A program made the translations under genes and the position numbers. From Barrientosiimonas humi (lineage in GTDB: Bacteria; Actinomycetota; Actinomycetes; Actinomycetales; Dermatophilaceae): 64,000 nt of DNA. The notes under the pieces are model-generated. The model saw only the letters and a program-made list of their open reading frames with translations, was not told the origin of the DNA and ran no database searches. Positions within the stretch are counted from its first letter, which is position 1; every line of letters starts with the position of its first letter. Of this stretch, positions 41,780-51,865 are shown one piece after another. The stretch covers positions 2,077,375 through 2,141,374 of the forward strand of contig NZ_VFOK01000001.1 in the NCBI RefSeq assembly GCF_006716095.1, written 5' to 3'.

Positions 41780-42892
41780 TCAGGCGTCGGCGCGCTCCTG
41801 CGCGCGCTTCCAGCGCACCCCGGCCTCGATGAAGTCGTCGATGTCGCCGTCGAGCACCGCGTCGGTCTTGCCGACCTCGTGCTCGGTGCGCAGGTCCTTG
41901 ACCATCTGGTAGGGGTGCAGCACGTAGGAGCGCATCTGGTCGCCCCAGCTGGCCTTGATGTCGCCGGCCAGCTCCTTCTTCTCCGCCGCCTCCTGCTCGC
42001 GGCGCAGCAGCAGCAGCCGCGACTGCATGACGCGCAGCGCGGCCGCCCGGTTCTGGATCTGGCTCTTCTCGTTCTGCATCGACACGACGGTGCCGGTCGG
42101 GATGTGCGTCATGCGCACGGCGGAGTCGGTGGTGTTGACCGACTGGCCGCCGGGGCCGGAGGAGCGGAAGACGTCGATCTTCAGCTCGTTCTCGGGGATG
42201 TCGATGTGGTCGGTCTGCTCGATGAGCGGCACCACCTCGACCGCGGCGAAGCTGGTCTGGCGGCGGCCCTGGTTGTCGAACGGGCTGATGCGCACCAGCC
42301 GGTGGGTGCCGGCCTCGACCGCGAGGTTGCCGTACGCGTACGGCACGTTCACCTCGAACGTCGCCGACTTCAGGCCCGCCTCCTCGGCGTAGGAGGTGTC
42401 CATGACCTTGGTCGGATACCCGTGCCGCTCCGCCCAGCGCAGGTACATCCGCAGCAGCATCTCGGCGAAGTCGGCGGCGTCGACCCCGCCCGCGCCGGCC
42501 CGGATCGTCACGACCGCCTCGCGCTGGTCGTACTCCCCCGCCAGCAGCGTGCGCACCTCCAGCTCGCTGACCGCCTTGCGCAGCGCCGCGAGCTCGCGGT
42601 CGACCTCGGTGAACGTCTCGGCGTCGTCCTCCTCCTGCGCCATCTCGACCAGCACCTCGACGTCGTCGATGCGCGAGTCCATGCCCTCGACGCGCTCCAG
42701 CTCGGCGTTGGCGCGCGACAGGCGGCTGGTGACCTCCTGGGCGTGCTCGACGTCGTCCCACAGGTCGGGGGCGGCCGACTCCTGCTCCAGCTCGGCGATC
42801 TGCGAGCGCAGGGTGTCCAGGTCGGTCACGTCGCGGACCGAGTCCATCGTCGTGCGCAGTGCCTTGATCTCGGCGGGATAGTCGTGAGCCAC
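41780..42892 (-). CDS. prfB: Peptide chain release factor 2
   Basis: 370 residues from GTG 42892. Ends translation at UGA and UAA. The stop-recognition tripeptide S203-P204-F205 (RISPFDNQG) identifies RF2, and the hydrolysis motif is G248-G249-Q250 ([10 protein letters not shown]). The programmed +1 frameshift (in-frame UGA near codon 25) of many RF2 genes is absent; the frame is continuous. There is no clear ribosome site before the GTG. The frame stays open far upstream, but that extension crosses the divergent gene and is not coding. It begins the prfB-ftsEX group. Confidence 0.96.
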   Translation of the reverse strand: MAHDYPAEIKALRTTMDSVRDVTDLDTLRSQIAELEQESAAPDLWDDVEHAQEVTSRLSRANAELERVEGMDSRIDDVEVLVEMAQEEDDAETFTEVDRELAALRKAVSELEVRTLLAGEYDQREAVVTIRAGAGGVDAADFAEMLLRMYLRWAERHGYPTKVMDTSYAEEAGLKSATFEVNVPYAYGNLAVEAGTHRLVRISPFDNQGRRQTSFAAVEVVPLIEQTDHIDIPENELKIDVFRSSGPGGQSVNTTDSAVRMTHIPTGTVVSMQNEKSQIQNRAAALRVMQSRLLLLRREQEAAEKKELAGDIKASWGDQMRSYVLHPYQMVKDLRTEHEVGKTDAVLDGDIDDFIEAGVRWKRAQERADA

Positions 42893-42950
42893 GGGAGGCA
42901 AGGGTACGCGCGTGCCCGGCTTTCCCCCGCATCCCCGGCAGGATGGGTGC

Positions 42951-43565
42951 ATGGGTGCGGAGCGTGCGGGTGCCACCGTCGGCCTGCTGCTCGCCGCCGG
43001 CGCCGGCCGCCGGATGGGCGGCCCGAAGGCGCTGGTGCTCCTCGACGGGCAGCCGCTGGTGCGGCGCGGCGTGGACCTGCTGCTCGACGGCGGGTGCGCC
43101 GAGGTGCTGGTGACGGTCGGGGCTGCCGCCGATGACGTACGCCGGGCGCTGGGTTCGCCCGAGCACGTCACCGTGGTCGATGTGCCGGGCTGGGCCGAGG
43201 GCATGGGCGCCTCGCTGCGCGCCGGGCTGGAGGCGGCGCTGCGCGGCGAGGCCACGGTGGCCGTCGTGAGCCTGGTCGACCTGGTCGACGTGGACGCGCG
43301 GGTGGTGCGCCGCCTGGTCGACATCGCCGGTGGTGACGCGGGCGCGTTGGTGCGGGCGGCGTACGGCGGGGTCGGGGGTCACCCGGTCGTGCTCGGCCGG
43401 GCGCACTGGCCGGGCGTCGTCGAGGTGGCGACCGGCGACCGCGGCGCCCGCGACTACCTGCGCGCCCACCGCCCGCTGCTGACCGAGTGCGGCGACCTCG
43501 CGAGCGGCCGCGACGCCGACACCCCCGCCGACCTGCCGCACAACCCCCGAGATCGGCCGCACTGA
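42951..43565 (+). CDS. MobA/MocA-like molybdopterin nucleotidyltransferase
   Basis: 204 residues from ATG 42951. The opening [23 protein letters not shown] when read as [16 protein letters not shown] is the nucleotide-binding loop of the MobA/MocA/CoxI family. SLVDLVDVD holds the metal-binding acids and [15 protein letters not shown] follows. Molybdenum hydroxylases such as the one encoded downstream need cytidylylated molybdopterin, so MocA-type CTP transfer is the likely role. The last ten residues and the stop come from the repeat array at 43538, suggesting the 3' end was rewritten by it. Confidence 0.82.
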   Translation: MGAERAGATVGLLLAAGAGRRMGGPKALVLLDGQPLVRRGVDLLLDGGCAEVLVTVGAAADDVRRALGSPEHVTVVDVPGWAEGMGASLRAGLEAALRGEATVAVVSLVDLVDVDARVVRRLVDIAGGDAGALVRAAYGGVGGHPVVLGRAHWPGVVEVATGDRGARDYLRAHRPLLTECGDLASGRDADTPADLPHNPRDRPH

Positions 43566-43665
43566 CAGCCCCGCGCGCCCCAGCACCGTCACAACCCCCG
43601 ACATCGGCCGCACTGACACCCCCGCGCGCCTCAGCACCGTCACAACCCCCGATATCGGCCGCACG
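43538..43665. repeat. Tandem repeat family E, about 2.5 units of 51-52 bp
   Basis: CACAACCCCCGA-N-ATCGGCC starts at 43538, 43589 and 43641; between copies the spacer is also conserved (TGACA-CCCCGCGCGCC-CAGCACCGT). The first unit supplies the C-terminal codons and TGA of the upstream gene. The remainder fills the 151-bp gap before the MoxR gene. Confidence 0.8.
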
Positions 43666-43716
43666 GGCCGAGGCCGAATGCCTGTGCGCGGCGCGCGCGT
43701 CGGCGATGCTGGTCGG

Positions 43717-44619
43717 ATGCAGGACGTTCTCGCCGACGTCGACCAGGTGCGCAAGGTGCTCGCCGGCACCGGATACCTGGCCGACGAGGCCGTCGCCACC
43801 GTCACCTTCCTCGCGAGCGCGCTGAACCGTCCGCTGCTGCTGGAGGGTGAGCCCGGCACGGGCAAGACGGCGCTCGCCGAGGCGCTCGCGGCCGGGCTGG
43901 ACGCCCCGCTCGTGCGGCTGCAGTGCTACGAGGGCATCGACGCCACGCAGGCCCTGTACGACTGGGACTTCCCGCGGCAGATCCTGCACCTTCGCGCGGT
44001 CGAGGCGCTGTCGCCCGGCGCGCGCGGCGACGGCGGGTCGGTCGAGGCGGTCGCGGCCGCGGAGGCCGAGCTGTTCGACGAGCGCTTCCTGCTCGACCGG
44101 CCGGTGCTGCGCGCGCTGCGCACCGCTCCGTGCGTGCTGCTGGTCGACGAGATCGACCGCGCCGACGACGAGTTCGAGGCGTTCCTGCTCGAGGTGCTCT
44201 CGACGTGGAGCGTGAGCATCCCCGAGGTCGGCACGGTGCGCGCGGCCGAGCCGCCGCTGGCGGTGCTGACCTCCAACCGCACCCGCGAGCTGCACGACGC
44301 GCTCAAGCGACGCTGCCTCTATCACTGGATCGACCACCCGAGCCTGGCGCGCGAGCTGGAGATCGTGCACAGCCGCCTGCCGGAGGTGTCCGACGCGCTG
44401 GCCGAGCAGGTCGTCACGCTCGTGCACCGCATCCGCGACCGCGGCGACCTGATCAAGTCGCCCGGCGTCGCCGAGACGCTCGACTGGGCCCGCTCGCTGC
44501 ACGCGCTCGGCACCGACACCCTCACGGTCGAGACGGCCGCGGCGACGCTCGGAGCGGCCGTGAAGTACCGCGAGGACGCCGAGCAGGTCCGCCAGGCCCT
44601 CGACCGGATGCTGTCGTGA
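43717..44619 (+). CDS. MoxR-type AAA+ ATPase (CoxD-like)
   Basis: 300 residues from ATG 43717. AAA+ core: Walker A LLLEGEPGTGKTALAEALA (about residue 40), Walker B VLLVDEIDRADDEFE, sensor VLTSNRTRELHDALKRRC, and a lid domain ending AVKYREDAEQVRQALDRML. MoxR/CoxD ATPases act with a VWA protein to mature or insert the metal centre of molybdenum hydroxylases; the VWA partner gene overlaps by 4 nt (GTGA). First gene of the cox-like cluster. Confidence 0.92.
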   Translation: MQDVLADVDQVRKVLAGTGYLADEAVATVTFLASALNRPLLLEGEPGTGKTALAEALAAGLDAPLVRLQCYEGIDATQALYDWDFPRQILHLRAVEALSPGARGDGGSVEAVAAAEAELFDERFLLDRPVLRALRTAPCVLLVDEIDRADDEFEAFLLEVLSTWSVSIPEVGTVRAAEPPLAVLTSNRTRELHDALKRRCLYHWIDHPSLARELEIVHSRLPEVSDALAEQVVTLVHRIRDRGDLIKSPGVAETLDWARSLHALGTDTLTVETAAATLGAAVKYREDAEQVRQALDRMLS

Positions 44620-45800
44620 CCCGCTCCTCCCGCACCTCCGCCCCGCTGCGCGACCCCGACCCGCTGCTCGAGGGAGCTGGGCCCGCCACCGAACCCTCCC
44701 CCACGACGGTGCTGCTCGGGTTCGCCCGGGCGCTGCGCGCCGCGGGGCTGCGGGTGACCGGCGACCGCGAGCGCACGTTCCTGCTCGCCACGGCCGCCGT
44801 CGGTCTCGCGGAGCGCGAGCAGGTCTACTGGGCCGGCCGGGCAGCCCTGACGTCCGGACCGAGCGACGCGACGACGTACGACCGGGTCTTCACGGCCTGG
44901 TTCGGCGCGGCCGGTCCGCGGCCGGTCGTGCGCGACGAGCGCCCCCGGCCACCGGTCGTGCAGGCGTCGCTCGCGACCGGTGACGACGTCGACGGCGGGG
45001 ACGGTCCGGACAGCCTGCTCGGCACCGCCGCGAGCGACGCCGACGTGCTGCGCCACCGCGACGTCGCCACGCTGGCGCCACGCGAGAAGGCTTATCTGGC
45101 AAGGCTTTTCGGCTCCCTTCCGTTCCACCCGCCGACCCGGCCGTCGCGTCGCCGCACCCACCGCCGCACGGGCGCGGTCGACGGTCGCGCGACGCTGCGT
45201 GAGCAGCTGCGCAGGCTCGGCGAGCCGGGACAGGTGCGTCGGTCGCGCCGCCGCGTGCGCCCGCGCCCGGTCGTGCTGCTCATCGACGTGTCCGGCTCGA
45301 TGGAGCCCTACGCCGACTCGCTGCTGCGGCTCGCGCACGCGATCACTCGCCGGGGTCGGGAGGCGGGCGGCCGGGTCGAGACGTTCACGCTGGGGTCGCG
45401 GCTCACGCACGTCACCCGGGCGATGCACGAGCGCGACGGCGACCGGGCGCTGATCACCGCGGGCGACCTGGTGCCCGACTGGTCCGGCGGCACCCGGCTC
45501 GGTCAGTCGCTGCAGGTCTTCCTCGACCGGTGGGGGCGGCGCGGCACCGCCCGCGGGGCGGTGGTCGTGATCTTCAGCGACGGGTGGGAGTGCCAGGACC
45601 CGCAGCTGCTGGGCGAGCAGGTGCGGCGGCTGAGCTCCGTTGCGCACCAAGTGATCTGGGCCAACCCGCACCGCGGCCGACCGGGGTACGAACCCGTGCA
45701 GGCTGGCATGGCGGCGGCCCTGCCCCATGTGCACGCGCTGGTCGCGGGCCACTCGTGGGCAGCGTTCGAAGAGCTGGGAGAGGTGATCGGCGATGCGTGA
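44616..45800 (+). CDS. VWA-domain protein, CoxE-like
   Basis: 394 residues from GTG 44616. The N-terminal 230 residues are helical (VLLGFARALRAAGLRVTGDRE, then the very basic RPSRRRTHRRTG). The C-terminal VWA domain has an intact MIDAS: DVSGSMEPYADS, then T in GGTRLGQSLQ and D in VVIFSDGWECQD. CoxE proteins pair with MoxR-type CoxD in maturing CO dehydrogenase-like enzymes. It overlaps the XdhC gene by 8 nt. Confidence 0.9.
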   Translation: MTRSSRTSAPLRDPDPLLEGAGPATEPSPTTVLLGFARALRAAGLRVTGDRERTFLLATAAVGLAEREQVYWAGRAALTSGPSDATTYDRVFTAWFGAAGPRPVVRDERPRPPVVQASLATGDDVDGGDGPDSLLGTAASDADVLRHRDVATLAPREKAYLARLFGSLPFHPPTRPSRRRTHRRTGAVDGRATLREQLRRLGEPGQVRRSRRRVRPRPVVLLIDVSGSMEPYADSLLRLAHAITRRGREAGGRVETFTLGSRLTHVTRAMHERDGDRALITAGDLVPDWSGGTRLGQSLQVFLDRWGRRGTARGAVVVIFSDGWECQDPQLLGEQVRRLSSVAHQVIWANPHRGRPGYEPVQAGMAAALPHVHALVAGHSWAAFEELGEVIGDA

Positions 45801-46935
45801 CGTCCTGCCGGAGCTGGTGGGTTGGTGGCGCGAGGGGCGCACCGTGGGACTGGCGACCGTGATCGCCACCTGGCGCTCGGCCCCGCGCCAGCCGGGCGCG
45901 GCGATGCTGCTCGGGCCGCAGGGCGAGGCGGTCGGGTCGGTGTCCGGCGGCTGCGTCGAGGGAGCGGTCTACGAGCTCGCCGGCGAGGTGGTCGAGACGG
46001 GCGCGCCGCAGCTGCAGCGCTACGGCGTGAGCGACGACGACTCCCTGTCGGTCGGCCTCACCTGCGGCGGCATCCTCGACGTGCTCGTCGAGTCGGTGTC
46101 GCCGGAGTCCTTCCCCGAGCTCGGCGAGCTCGCCGACCTGGTCGACGCGGGCGAGCCGGTGGCGCTGGCGACCGTCGTCGAGCACCCCGACCCCGTGGTC
46201 GTCGGCCGGCGGGTCCTGGTGCGGCAGGACGAAGCCGACCAGCCGACCGCCTCGCTCGGCAGCGCACGGATGGACGCCGCGGTCGTCGACGACGCCCGCG
46301 GCCTGCTCGAGGCGGGGCGCAACGCGACCCTGGAGTACGGCCCCGACGGCGAGCGCCGCGGCGAGGGGATGCGGGTGTTCGTCAGCTCCTTCGCCCCCGC
46401 GCCGCGCATGATCATCTTCGGCGCGATCGACTTCGCGGCCGCGGCGGCACGCATGGGCTCGTTCCTCGGATACCGGGTGACCGTGTGCGACGCCCGCCCG
46501 GTCTTCGCGACCAGCACCCGCTTCCCCGACGCCGACGAGGTCGTCGTCGACTGGCCGCACCGCTATCTCGCGGCCGAGGCCGAGGCAGGACGCGTCGACG
46601 GGCGCACGGTGCTGGCCGTGCTCACCCACGACCCCAAGTTCGACGTCCCGCTGCTGGAGGTCGCCCTGCGCCTGCCCGAGGTCGGATACATCGGGGCGAT
46701 GGGCTCGCGCCGCACGCACGACGACCGGGTCGCCCGGCTGCGCGAGGCGGGCGTGAGCGAGGACGAGATCGCCCGGCTGGCGAGCCCGATCGGGCTCGAT
46801 CTAGGGGCGCGCACGCCCGAGGAGACGGCCGTGTCGATCGCGGCCGAGATCATCTCGCGCAGGTGGGGCGGGAAGGGCGCTCCGCTCACGCGTACGGCCG
46901 GTCCGATCCACCACGAGCACGCGTCGCCGGAGTGA
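45793..46935 (+). CDS. XdhC/CoxF-family molybdoenzyme maturation factor
   Basis: 380 residues from ATG 45793. N-terminal XdhC domain: VGLATVIATWRSAPRQPGAAML and SVSGGCVEGAVYE, then TCGGILDVLVE. C-terminal Rossmann domain: RMIIFGAIDFAAAAARMGSFLGYRVTVCDARPVF in short stretches, and GYIGAMGSRRTHDDRVARL, DLGARTPEETAVSIAAEII. XdhC binds the molybdenum cofactor, protects its sulphurated form and hands it to the hydroxylase. Its place directly before the structural genes fits. Confidence 0.93.
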   Translation: MRDVLPELVGWWREGRTVGLATVIATWRSAPRQPGAAMLLGPQGEAVGSVSGGCVEGAVYELAGEVVETGAPQLQRYGVSDDDSLSVGLTCGGILDVLVESVSPESFPELGELADLVDAGEPVALATVVEHPDPVVVGRRVLVRQDEADQPTASLGSARMDAAVVDDARGLLEAGRNATLEYGPDGERRGEGMRVFVSSFAPAPRMIIFGAIDFAAAAARMGSFLGYRVTVCDARPVFATSTRFPDADEVVVDWPHRYLAAEAEAGRVDGRTVLAVLTHDPKFDVPLLEVALRLPEVGYIGAMGSRRTHDDRVARLREAGVSEDEIARLASPIGLDLGARTPEETAVSIAAEIISRRWGGKGAPLTRTAGPIHHEHASPE

Positions 46936-46975
46936 CCTACCCGATCGGGTCGGCTTGACCGGAATCTCTTGAAAG

Positions 46976-46989
46976 GTGATCTAGGTCAC
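46976..46989. promoter_or_regulatory. CRP/GlxR-type site upstream of coxS
   Basis: GTGA-TCTAGG-TCAC matches the GTGA-N6-TCAC core of cAMP receptor protein sites, 42 bases before the coxS start. It separates the maturation genes from the structural genes and suggests carbon-status control of the latter. One outer base on each side differs from the full TGTGA/TCACA. Confidence 0.55.
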
Positions 46990-47030
46990 GCGAGGATCAG
47001 AACCCCACCAAGGCGCAGGAGGTCCTCCGC

Positions 47031-47516
47031 ATGGCCAAGATCACCGTCCGCGTCGACGGGGTCGAGAACGTCGACGACGTCGAACCTCGCACCCTGCTCG
47101 TCCACTACCTGCGAGAGACGCTCGGGAAGACCGGGACCGTCGTGGGCTGCGACACCAGCAACTGCGGAGCCTGCACCGTGCACCTCGACGGACGCAGCGT
47201 GAAGTCGTGCAACGTGCTGGCCGTGCAGGCCGACGGGCACGAGGTCACCACGATCGAGGGCCTCGCCGAGGACGGCGAGCTGCACCCCATGCAGCAGGCC
47301 TTCCACGAGCACCACGCGCTGCAGTGCGGCTACTGCACGCCGGGGATGATCATGCAGGCGCTCGACGTGCTGCGCGAGAACCCGCGACCCGACGAGCGGG
47401 AGATCCGCGACGGCCTCGAGGGCAACCTGTGCCGGTGCACCGGCTACCAGAACATCGTCAAGGCGGTGGCCTCCGTGGCCGAGTCCGGTGCCGCCGCAGG
47501 GGGTGAGCGCAAGTGA
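47031..47516 (+). CDS. coxS: Molybdenum hydroxylase small subunit, two [2Fe-2S] clusters
   Basis: 161 residues from ATG 47031, preceded by AGGAGG. The N-terminal ferredoxin-type cluster is ligated by cysteines in [14 protein letters not shown] and SC; the C-terminal cluster by QCGYCTPGM and [10 protein letters not shown]. It passes electrons from the molybdenum site in the large subunit to the FAD in the medium subunit. Standard length and complete. It overlaps coxL by 4 nt (GTGA). Confidence 0.95.
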   Translation: MAKITVRVDGVENVDDVEPRTLLVHYLRETLGKTGTVVGCDTSNCGACTVHLDGRSVKSCNVLAVQADGHEVTTIEGLAEDGELHPMQQAFHEHHALQCGYCTPGMIMQALDVLRENPRPDEREIRDGLEGNLCRCTGYQNIVKAVASVAESGAAAGGERK

Positions 47517-50101
47517 CCACCACCGAGGCTCCCCCGCAGGAGCAGCAGGGCAAGCCCAGCGGCGAGGTCGGGCAGGCCCGCCGCCGCAAGGAGGACCAGC
47601 GGCTGATCACCGGCCGCACCCGGTGGACCGACAACATCGTGCTCCCCGGCATGGTGCACATCGCGATGGTGCGCAGCCCGTTCGCCGCGGCGACGATCAG
47701 CAGCATCGACGTCGACGAGGCCAAGAAGAGCCCGGGCGTGGTCGGCGTCTGGACCGGGCGCGACCTCGCCGACGAGCAGGGCGGCCTGCCCTGCGCCTGG
47801 CCGATCACCGAGGACCAGAAGGCCCCGGTGCACGCCTCCGTCGCCGTCGACCGGGTCGCGTACGCCGGTGAGATCGTCGCGGTCGTCGCGGCACGCACCC
47901 CGGCCCAGGCTCGGGACGCGGCCGAGCTGGTCGACGTCGACTACGACGAGCAGGAGCCGGTGCTCGACCTGCGCCAGGCGGCGGCCGACGAGGGCGGCCT
48001 GGCCCACCCCGACCTCGGCACCAACGTCAGCGCCAACTGGGTGTTCGACTCGGCCGAGGCCGGCACGGGCGGCGACGTCGAGGAGGCCATCAGCAAGGCC
48101 CGCGACGGCGGCATCGTCATCGAGCGGGAGTACCGCCAGCAGCGGCTGGTGCCGGCCTTCATGGAGCCCCGCTCCGTCGCGGTCGACCCGACCGCCGAGC
48201 AGGTCGTCATGTGGTCGGCCACCCAGGTGCCGCACATCCTGCGCCTCATGCTCGCCATGACGCTCGGCATCGACGAGTCCAAGATCCGGGTCATCGCCCC
48301 CGACGTGGGCGGCGGCTTCGGCGGCAAGCTGCAGGTCACCCCCGAGGAGATCATCACCCTGCTCGTGGCCCGCCGCACCGGCAAGCCGGCCAAGTGGACC
48401 GAGACCCGCAGCGAGTCGCTGCTGTCGGCCCACCACGGACGCGACCAGTGGCAGAAGCTCACGCTCGCGGCCGACAAGGACGGCACCGTCACCGGCCTGA
48501 AGGTCGAGCTGCTCGCCGACATGGGCGCCTACCTCGGGCTGGTGACCCCGGGCGTACCCATCCTCGGTGCGTTCATGTTCAACGCGATCTACAAGTTCCC
48601 GGCCTACCGGTTCGACTGCACCAACGTCTTCACCAACAAGACCTGGACCGACGCCTACCGCGGGGCCGGGCGCCCCGAGGCGACGTTCGCGATCGAGCGG
48701 CTGATGGACGAGCTGGCCGCCGAGGTCGGCGTCGACCCGCTGGAGATCCGCGAGAAGAACTGGATCAAGCACGAGGAGTTCCCGTTCACCACGGTGTGCG
48801 GGCTGGAGTACGACTCCGGCAACTACGAGGCCGCCACCGACCGGGCGAAGGAGCTGTTCGACTACGACGCGCTCCGCGCCGAGCAGCAGCAGCGCCGCGA
48901 GCGCAAGGACCCGGTGCAGCTGGGCATCGGCGTCTCGACGTTCACCGAGATGTGCGGCCTGGCGCCCTCCCGCGTGCTGGGCTCGCTCAACTACGGCGCC
49001 GGCGGCTGGGAGTACGCCCAGGTGCGCATGCTGCCGACCGGCAAGGTCGAGGTCGTCACCGGGTCCAGCGCCCACGGCCAGGGCCACGAGACCGCCTGGA
49101 GCCAGATCGTCGCCGACCAGCTCGGCGTCGGGTTCGACGACGTGACCGTGCTGCACGGCGACACCACCAGCAGCCAGAAGGGCATGGACACCTACGGCTC
49201 GCGCTCGCTGGTCGTCGGCGGCCAGGCGGTGATCAAGGCGTCGCAGAAGGTCATCGAGAAGGCGCGCCCGATCGCGGCGCACATGCTCGAGGCGAGCCCG
49301 GACGACATCGAGTTCGAGCGCGGCACGTTCTCGGTCAAGGGCGCCGGCGAGGGCGCCAAGACGGTCGGCATCGGCGAGGTCGCGCTCGCGACGTTCGCCG
49401 CGCACGACCTGCCCGACGGCGTCGAGCCGAGCCTCGACTCCGACGCGACGTTCGACCCGGTCAACTTCTCCTTCCCGCACGGCACCCACCTGTGCGCCAT
49501 GGAGATCGACACCGAGACGGGCGAGTCGACCATGCGCTCGTACGTCTGTGTCGACGACATCGGCAACATCGTCAACCCGCTCATCGTCGAGGGGCAGATC
49601 CACGGCGGGCTCGTGCAGGGCATCGCGCAGGCGCTGTGGGAGGAGGCGGTCTACGACGAGTCGGGGACGCTGGTCACCGGGTCGTTCGTCGACTACACGC
49701 TGCCGACCGCGGCCGACACGATCAGCTTCGTCACCGACAACACGGTCTCCCCCGCCACCTCCAACGACCTGGGCGCCAAGGGTGTGGGCGAGGCCGGCTG
49801 CATCGCCTCGACGCCCGCGGTGGTCAACGCGGTGGTCGACGCGCTGCGCCCGCTCGGCATCCACGACGTGCAGATGCCGTGCACGCCCGAGCGGGTCTGG
49901 CGGGCGATCCAGGAGGCCGAGCAGTCCGGGGCGCAGGCTGCCCAGGGCGCTGGCACCGTGGCCGGCGACGAGCCGACCACGCCCGACGCGCAGCCGCACT
50001 TCGAGGGCTCCGCGCCCAACCAGGACACCCCCGACCCCGGGCCCTCCGGTGGCGGGCCCACCGGCGATACCGGCTCTGCCGACCAGGGAGGTCAGCGATG
50101 A
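47513..50101 (+). CDS. Molybdenum hydroxylase large subunit, CoxL form II / xanthine dehydrogenase family
   Basis: 862 residues from GTG 47513. Binds molybdopterin cytosine dinucleotide. [14 protein letters not shown] and the active-site loop A381-Y-R-G-A-G-R387 are visible, as is the catalytic E760 in KGVGEAGC. True CO dehydrogenases (form I) have AYRCSFR with a copper-binding cysteine; the AYRGAGR here marks form II, whose substrates are mostly unknown and need not be CO. The last 50 residues are a Gly/Pro/Thr-rich tail. It forms a heterotrimer with CoxS and CoxM. Confidence 0.92.
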   Translation: MTTTEAPPQEQQGKPSGEVGQARRRKEDQRLITGRTRWTDNIVLPGMVHIAMVRSPFAAATISSIDVDEAKKSPGVVGVWTGRDLADEQGGLPCAWPITEDQKAPVHASVAVDRVAYAGEIVAVVAARTPAQARDAAELVDVDYDEQEPVLDLRQAAADEGGLAHPDLGTNVSANWVFDSAEAGTGGDVEEAISKARDGGIVIEREYRQQRLVPAFMEPRSVAVDPTAEQVVMWSATQVPHILRLMLAMTLGIDESKIRVIAPDVGGGFGGKLQVTPEEIITLLVARRTGKPAKWTETRSESLLSAHHGRDQWQKLTLAADKDGTVTGLKVELLADMGAYLGLVTPGVPILGAFMFNAIYKFPAYRFDCTNVFTNKTWTDAYRGAGRPEATFAIERLMDELAAEVGVDPLEIREKNWIKHEEFPFTTVCGLEYDSGNYEAATDRAKELFDYDALRAEQQQRRERKDPVQLGIGVSTFTEMCGLAPSRVLGSLNYGAGGWEYAQVRMLPTGKVEVVTGSSAHGQGHETAWSQIVADQLGVGFDDVTVLHGDTTSSQKGMDTYGSRSLVVGGQAVIKASQKVIEKARPIAAHMLEASPDDIEFERGTFSVKGAGEGAKTVGIGEVALATFAAHDLPDGVEPSLDSDATFDPVNFSFPHGTHLCAMEIDTETGESTMRSYVCVDDIGNIVNPLIVEGQIHGGLVQGIAQALWEEAVYDESGTLVTGSFVDYTLPTAADTISFVTDNTVSPATSNDLGAKGVGEAGCIASTPAVVNAVVDALRPLGIHDVQMPCTPERVWRAIQEAEQSGAQAAQGAGTVAGDEPTTPDAQPHFEGSAPNQDTPDPGPSGGGPTGDTGSADQGGQR

Positions 50102-50955
50102 TCCCGGCCAGGTTCGACTACGTCGCTCCGGCCACCCTCGAGGAGGCGCTGGCCGCGCTGGCCGAGCACGGTGACGACGCCAAGGTGATCGCCGGCGGAC
50201 AGTCGCTGCTGCCGATCCTGCGGATGCGGCTCAACGCCCCCGAGGTGCTCGTCGACCTCGGCAAGATCACCGACCTGCAGGGCGTCACCGACGACGGCGA
50301 CGCGGTCGTGGTCGGGGCGATGACGACGTACGCCGACCTGGTCCACGACCCGCTGCTGCGCGAGCACGCGGCGGTGCTGCCCGACGCCATCGCCGAGGTG
50401 GCCGACCCGCAGATCCGGCACCGCGGGACCATCGGCGGCGCGCTGGTGCACGCCGACCCGGCCGGTGACGTCGGCGCCCCCGTGCTGGCCCTCGACGCCG
50501 AGCTGGTCATCGCCGGCCAGGGCGGCGCCACGCGCACGGTCGCGGCCACCGACTTCTTCGAGGACCTGTTCACCACCGCAGTGGGCGACGACGAGCTGCT
50601 CACCCAGATCCGCATCCCGAAGCACACCGGGTGGGGCGCGCACTACGAGAAGTTCGTGCGGGTCAAGCACCAGTGGTCGATCGTGGCCGTCGCGGCCACC
50701 GTGCGCACCGAGGGCGACACCATCGCGGAGGCCGCGATCGGCCTCACCAACATGGGATCGACCCCGCTGCGCGCGACCGCCGTCGAACAGGCGCTGGTCG
50801 GCAGGGCCGCCGCCGACGACGCGATCCGCGAGGCCTGCGCGCAGGCCGCCGACGGCACCAACCCCCCGTCCGACCTCAACGGCGACTCCGACTACCGCAA
50901 GCATCTCGCCGGCGTGCTCACGCGTCGCGCCGTGCTCGCGGCCGCGAAGGGATGA
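50098..50955 (+). CDS. coxM: Molybdenum hydroxylase FAD-binding medium subunit
   Basis: 285 residues from ATG 50098, overlapping coxL by 4 nt. The FAD-binding motifs AGGQSLLPIL (about residue 32) and TIGGALVHADPAGD (about residue 110) are intact, and the C-terminal CO-dehydrogenase-flavoprotein domain covers about 180-280 (LTNMGSTPLRATAVEQAL). It receives electrons from the small subunit and passes them to the respiratory chain or another acceptor. Confidence 0.95.
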   Translation: MIPARFDYVAPATLEEALAALAEHGDDAKVIAGGQSLLPILRMRLNAPEVLVDLGKITDLQGVTDDGDAVVVGAMTTYADLVHDPLLREHAAVLPDAIAEVADPQIRHRGTIGGALVHADPAGDVGAPVLALDAELVIAGQGGATRTVAATDFFEDLFTTAVGDDELLTQIRIPKHTGWGAHYEKFVRVKHQWSIVAVAATVRTEGDTIAEAAIGLTNMGSTPLRATAVEQALVGRAAADDAIREACAQAADGTNPPSDLNGDSDYRKHLAGVLTRRAVLAAAKG

Positions 50956-50959
50956 CCCC

Positions 50960-51847
50960 ATGCAGCTGACGCACACCTTCACCGTGCCCGCCCCCGTCGA
51001 CCGGGTCTGGGAGACGTTCACCGACCTGGAGCAGGTCGGCGGGTGCTTCCCGGGAGCGACGATCACCGAGGCCGACGGCGACGCCTTCAGCGGCAGCGTC
51101 AAGGTCAAGCTCGGCCCGATCGCGTTGGTCTACAACGGTTCCGGGCGGTTCATCGAGCGCGACGACCAGGCGCACACCGCGCGCATCGAGGCCAAGGGGA
51201 AGGACAAGCGCGGCAACGGCACCGCCGGCGCCGACGTGAACGTCACGCTCACCCCCGACGGCGACGGCACCCGCGCCGAGGTCGTGACCGACCTGGCGAT
51301 CACCGGCAAGCCGGCCCAGTTCGGACGCGGCGTGATGCAGGACGTCAGCGACAAGCTGCTGCAGCAGTTCGTCAGCTGCATCGAGCAGCGCCTCGCCGAC
51401 TCCGGCGCGGCCTCCGACTCCGGCGCCGGCGAGGCTGCCGGCGGGGCTGGCGGCGACCGGTCGACCAGGGCCACCGGGACCGCTGCCGCGGGAAGCACCG
51501 GCGGCGCGGCCACGACGACGGCGACCGCCGGCTCGTCCGGCGCCGGCGGCACGGCATCGGTGGCTGACGCCGCCGACGACGGCTCCAGCACGCCCGCCGA
51601 CGCCGCCCGTGCGGCCGCAGCGGCCACGGCCGCCGGTGAACGTGCCCCCGCGGCCGCCGCCCCCCGGGCCACCCCGCCCCCGCCCAAGCACGCCGCCCCA
51701 CCGGCCGACGACGCCATCGACCTCGGCAACGTCGCGCTGCCGATCATGCTGCGCCAGCTGGCGCCCTACGTCATCGGAGGCAGCCTCGGCATGCTCGCCG
51801 CGGCCGCGTTCCTGCGCCGCCGCGGACGCCGCCACGGGGGCCACTGA
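50960..51847 (+). CDS. coxG: CoxG-like SRPBCC protein with membrane anchor
   Basis: 295 residues from ATG 50960. The N-terminal SRPBCC (polyketide-cyclase-like) domain (about 1-145: FTVPAPVDRVWETFTDLEQVGGCFPGA in short stretches, VKVKLGPIALVYNGSG) is followed by about 115 residues of Ala/Gly/Ser/Thr linker and a hydrophobic C-terminal helix (LAPYVIGGSLGMLAAAAFL) with a basic stop-transfer end. CoxG anchors the hydroxylase at the membrane and shuttles quinone electrons, which the domain, linker and anchor architecture fits. Confidence 0.9.
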   Translation: MQLTHTFTVPAPVDRVWETFTDLEQVGGCFPGATITEADGDAFSGSVKVKLGPIALVYNGSGRFIERDDQAHTARIEAKGKDKRGNGTAGADVNVTLTPDGDGTRAEVVTDLAITGKPAQFGRGVMQDVSDKLLQQFVSCIEQRLADSGAASDSGAGEAAGGAGGDRSTRATGTAAAGSTGGAATTTATAGSSGAGGTASVADAADDGSSTPADAARAAAAATAAGERAPAAAAPRATPPPPKHAAPPADDAIDLGNVALPIMLRQLAPYVIGGSLGMLAAAAFLRRRGRRHGGH

Positions 51848-51865
51848 CTCAGGCGACGCGCTCCG

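Noticed and set aside
42800-42892. Programmed +1 frameshift in prfB
   Set aside because: The first 60 codons contain no in-frame TGA and no CTTT-TGA slippery site; the frame is continuous.
41709-43865. Long leftward frames extending the release factor 2 region upstream
   Set aside because: They run over the divergent nucleotidyltransferase gene and a repeat array. RF2 has its normal N-terminus at GTG 42892.
47513-50101. Calling the large subunit a true aerobic CO dehydrogenase
   Set aside because: The active-site loop is AYRGAGR (form II), not the AYRCSFR of form I, so CO oxidation is not supported by sequence.
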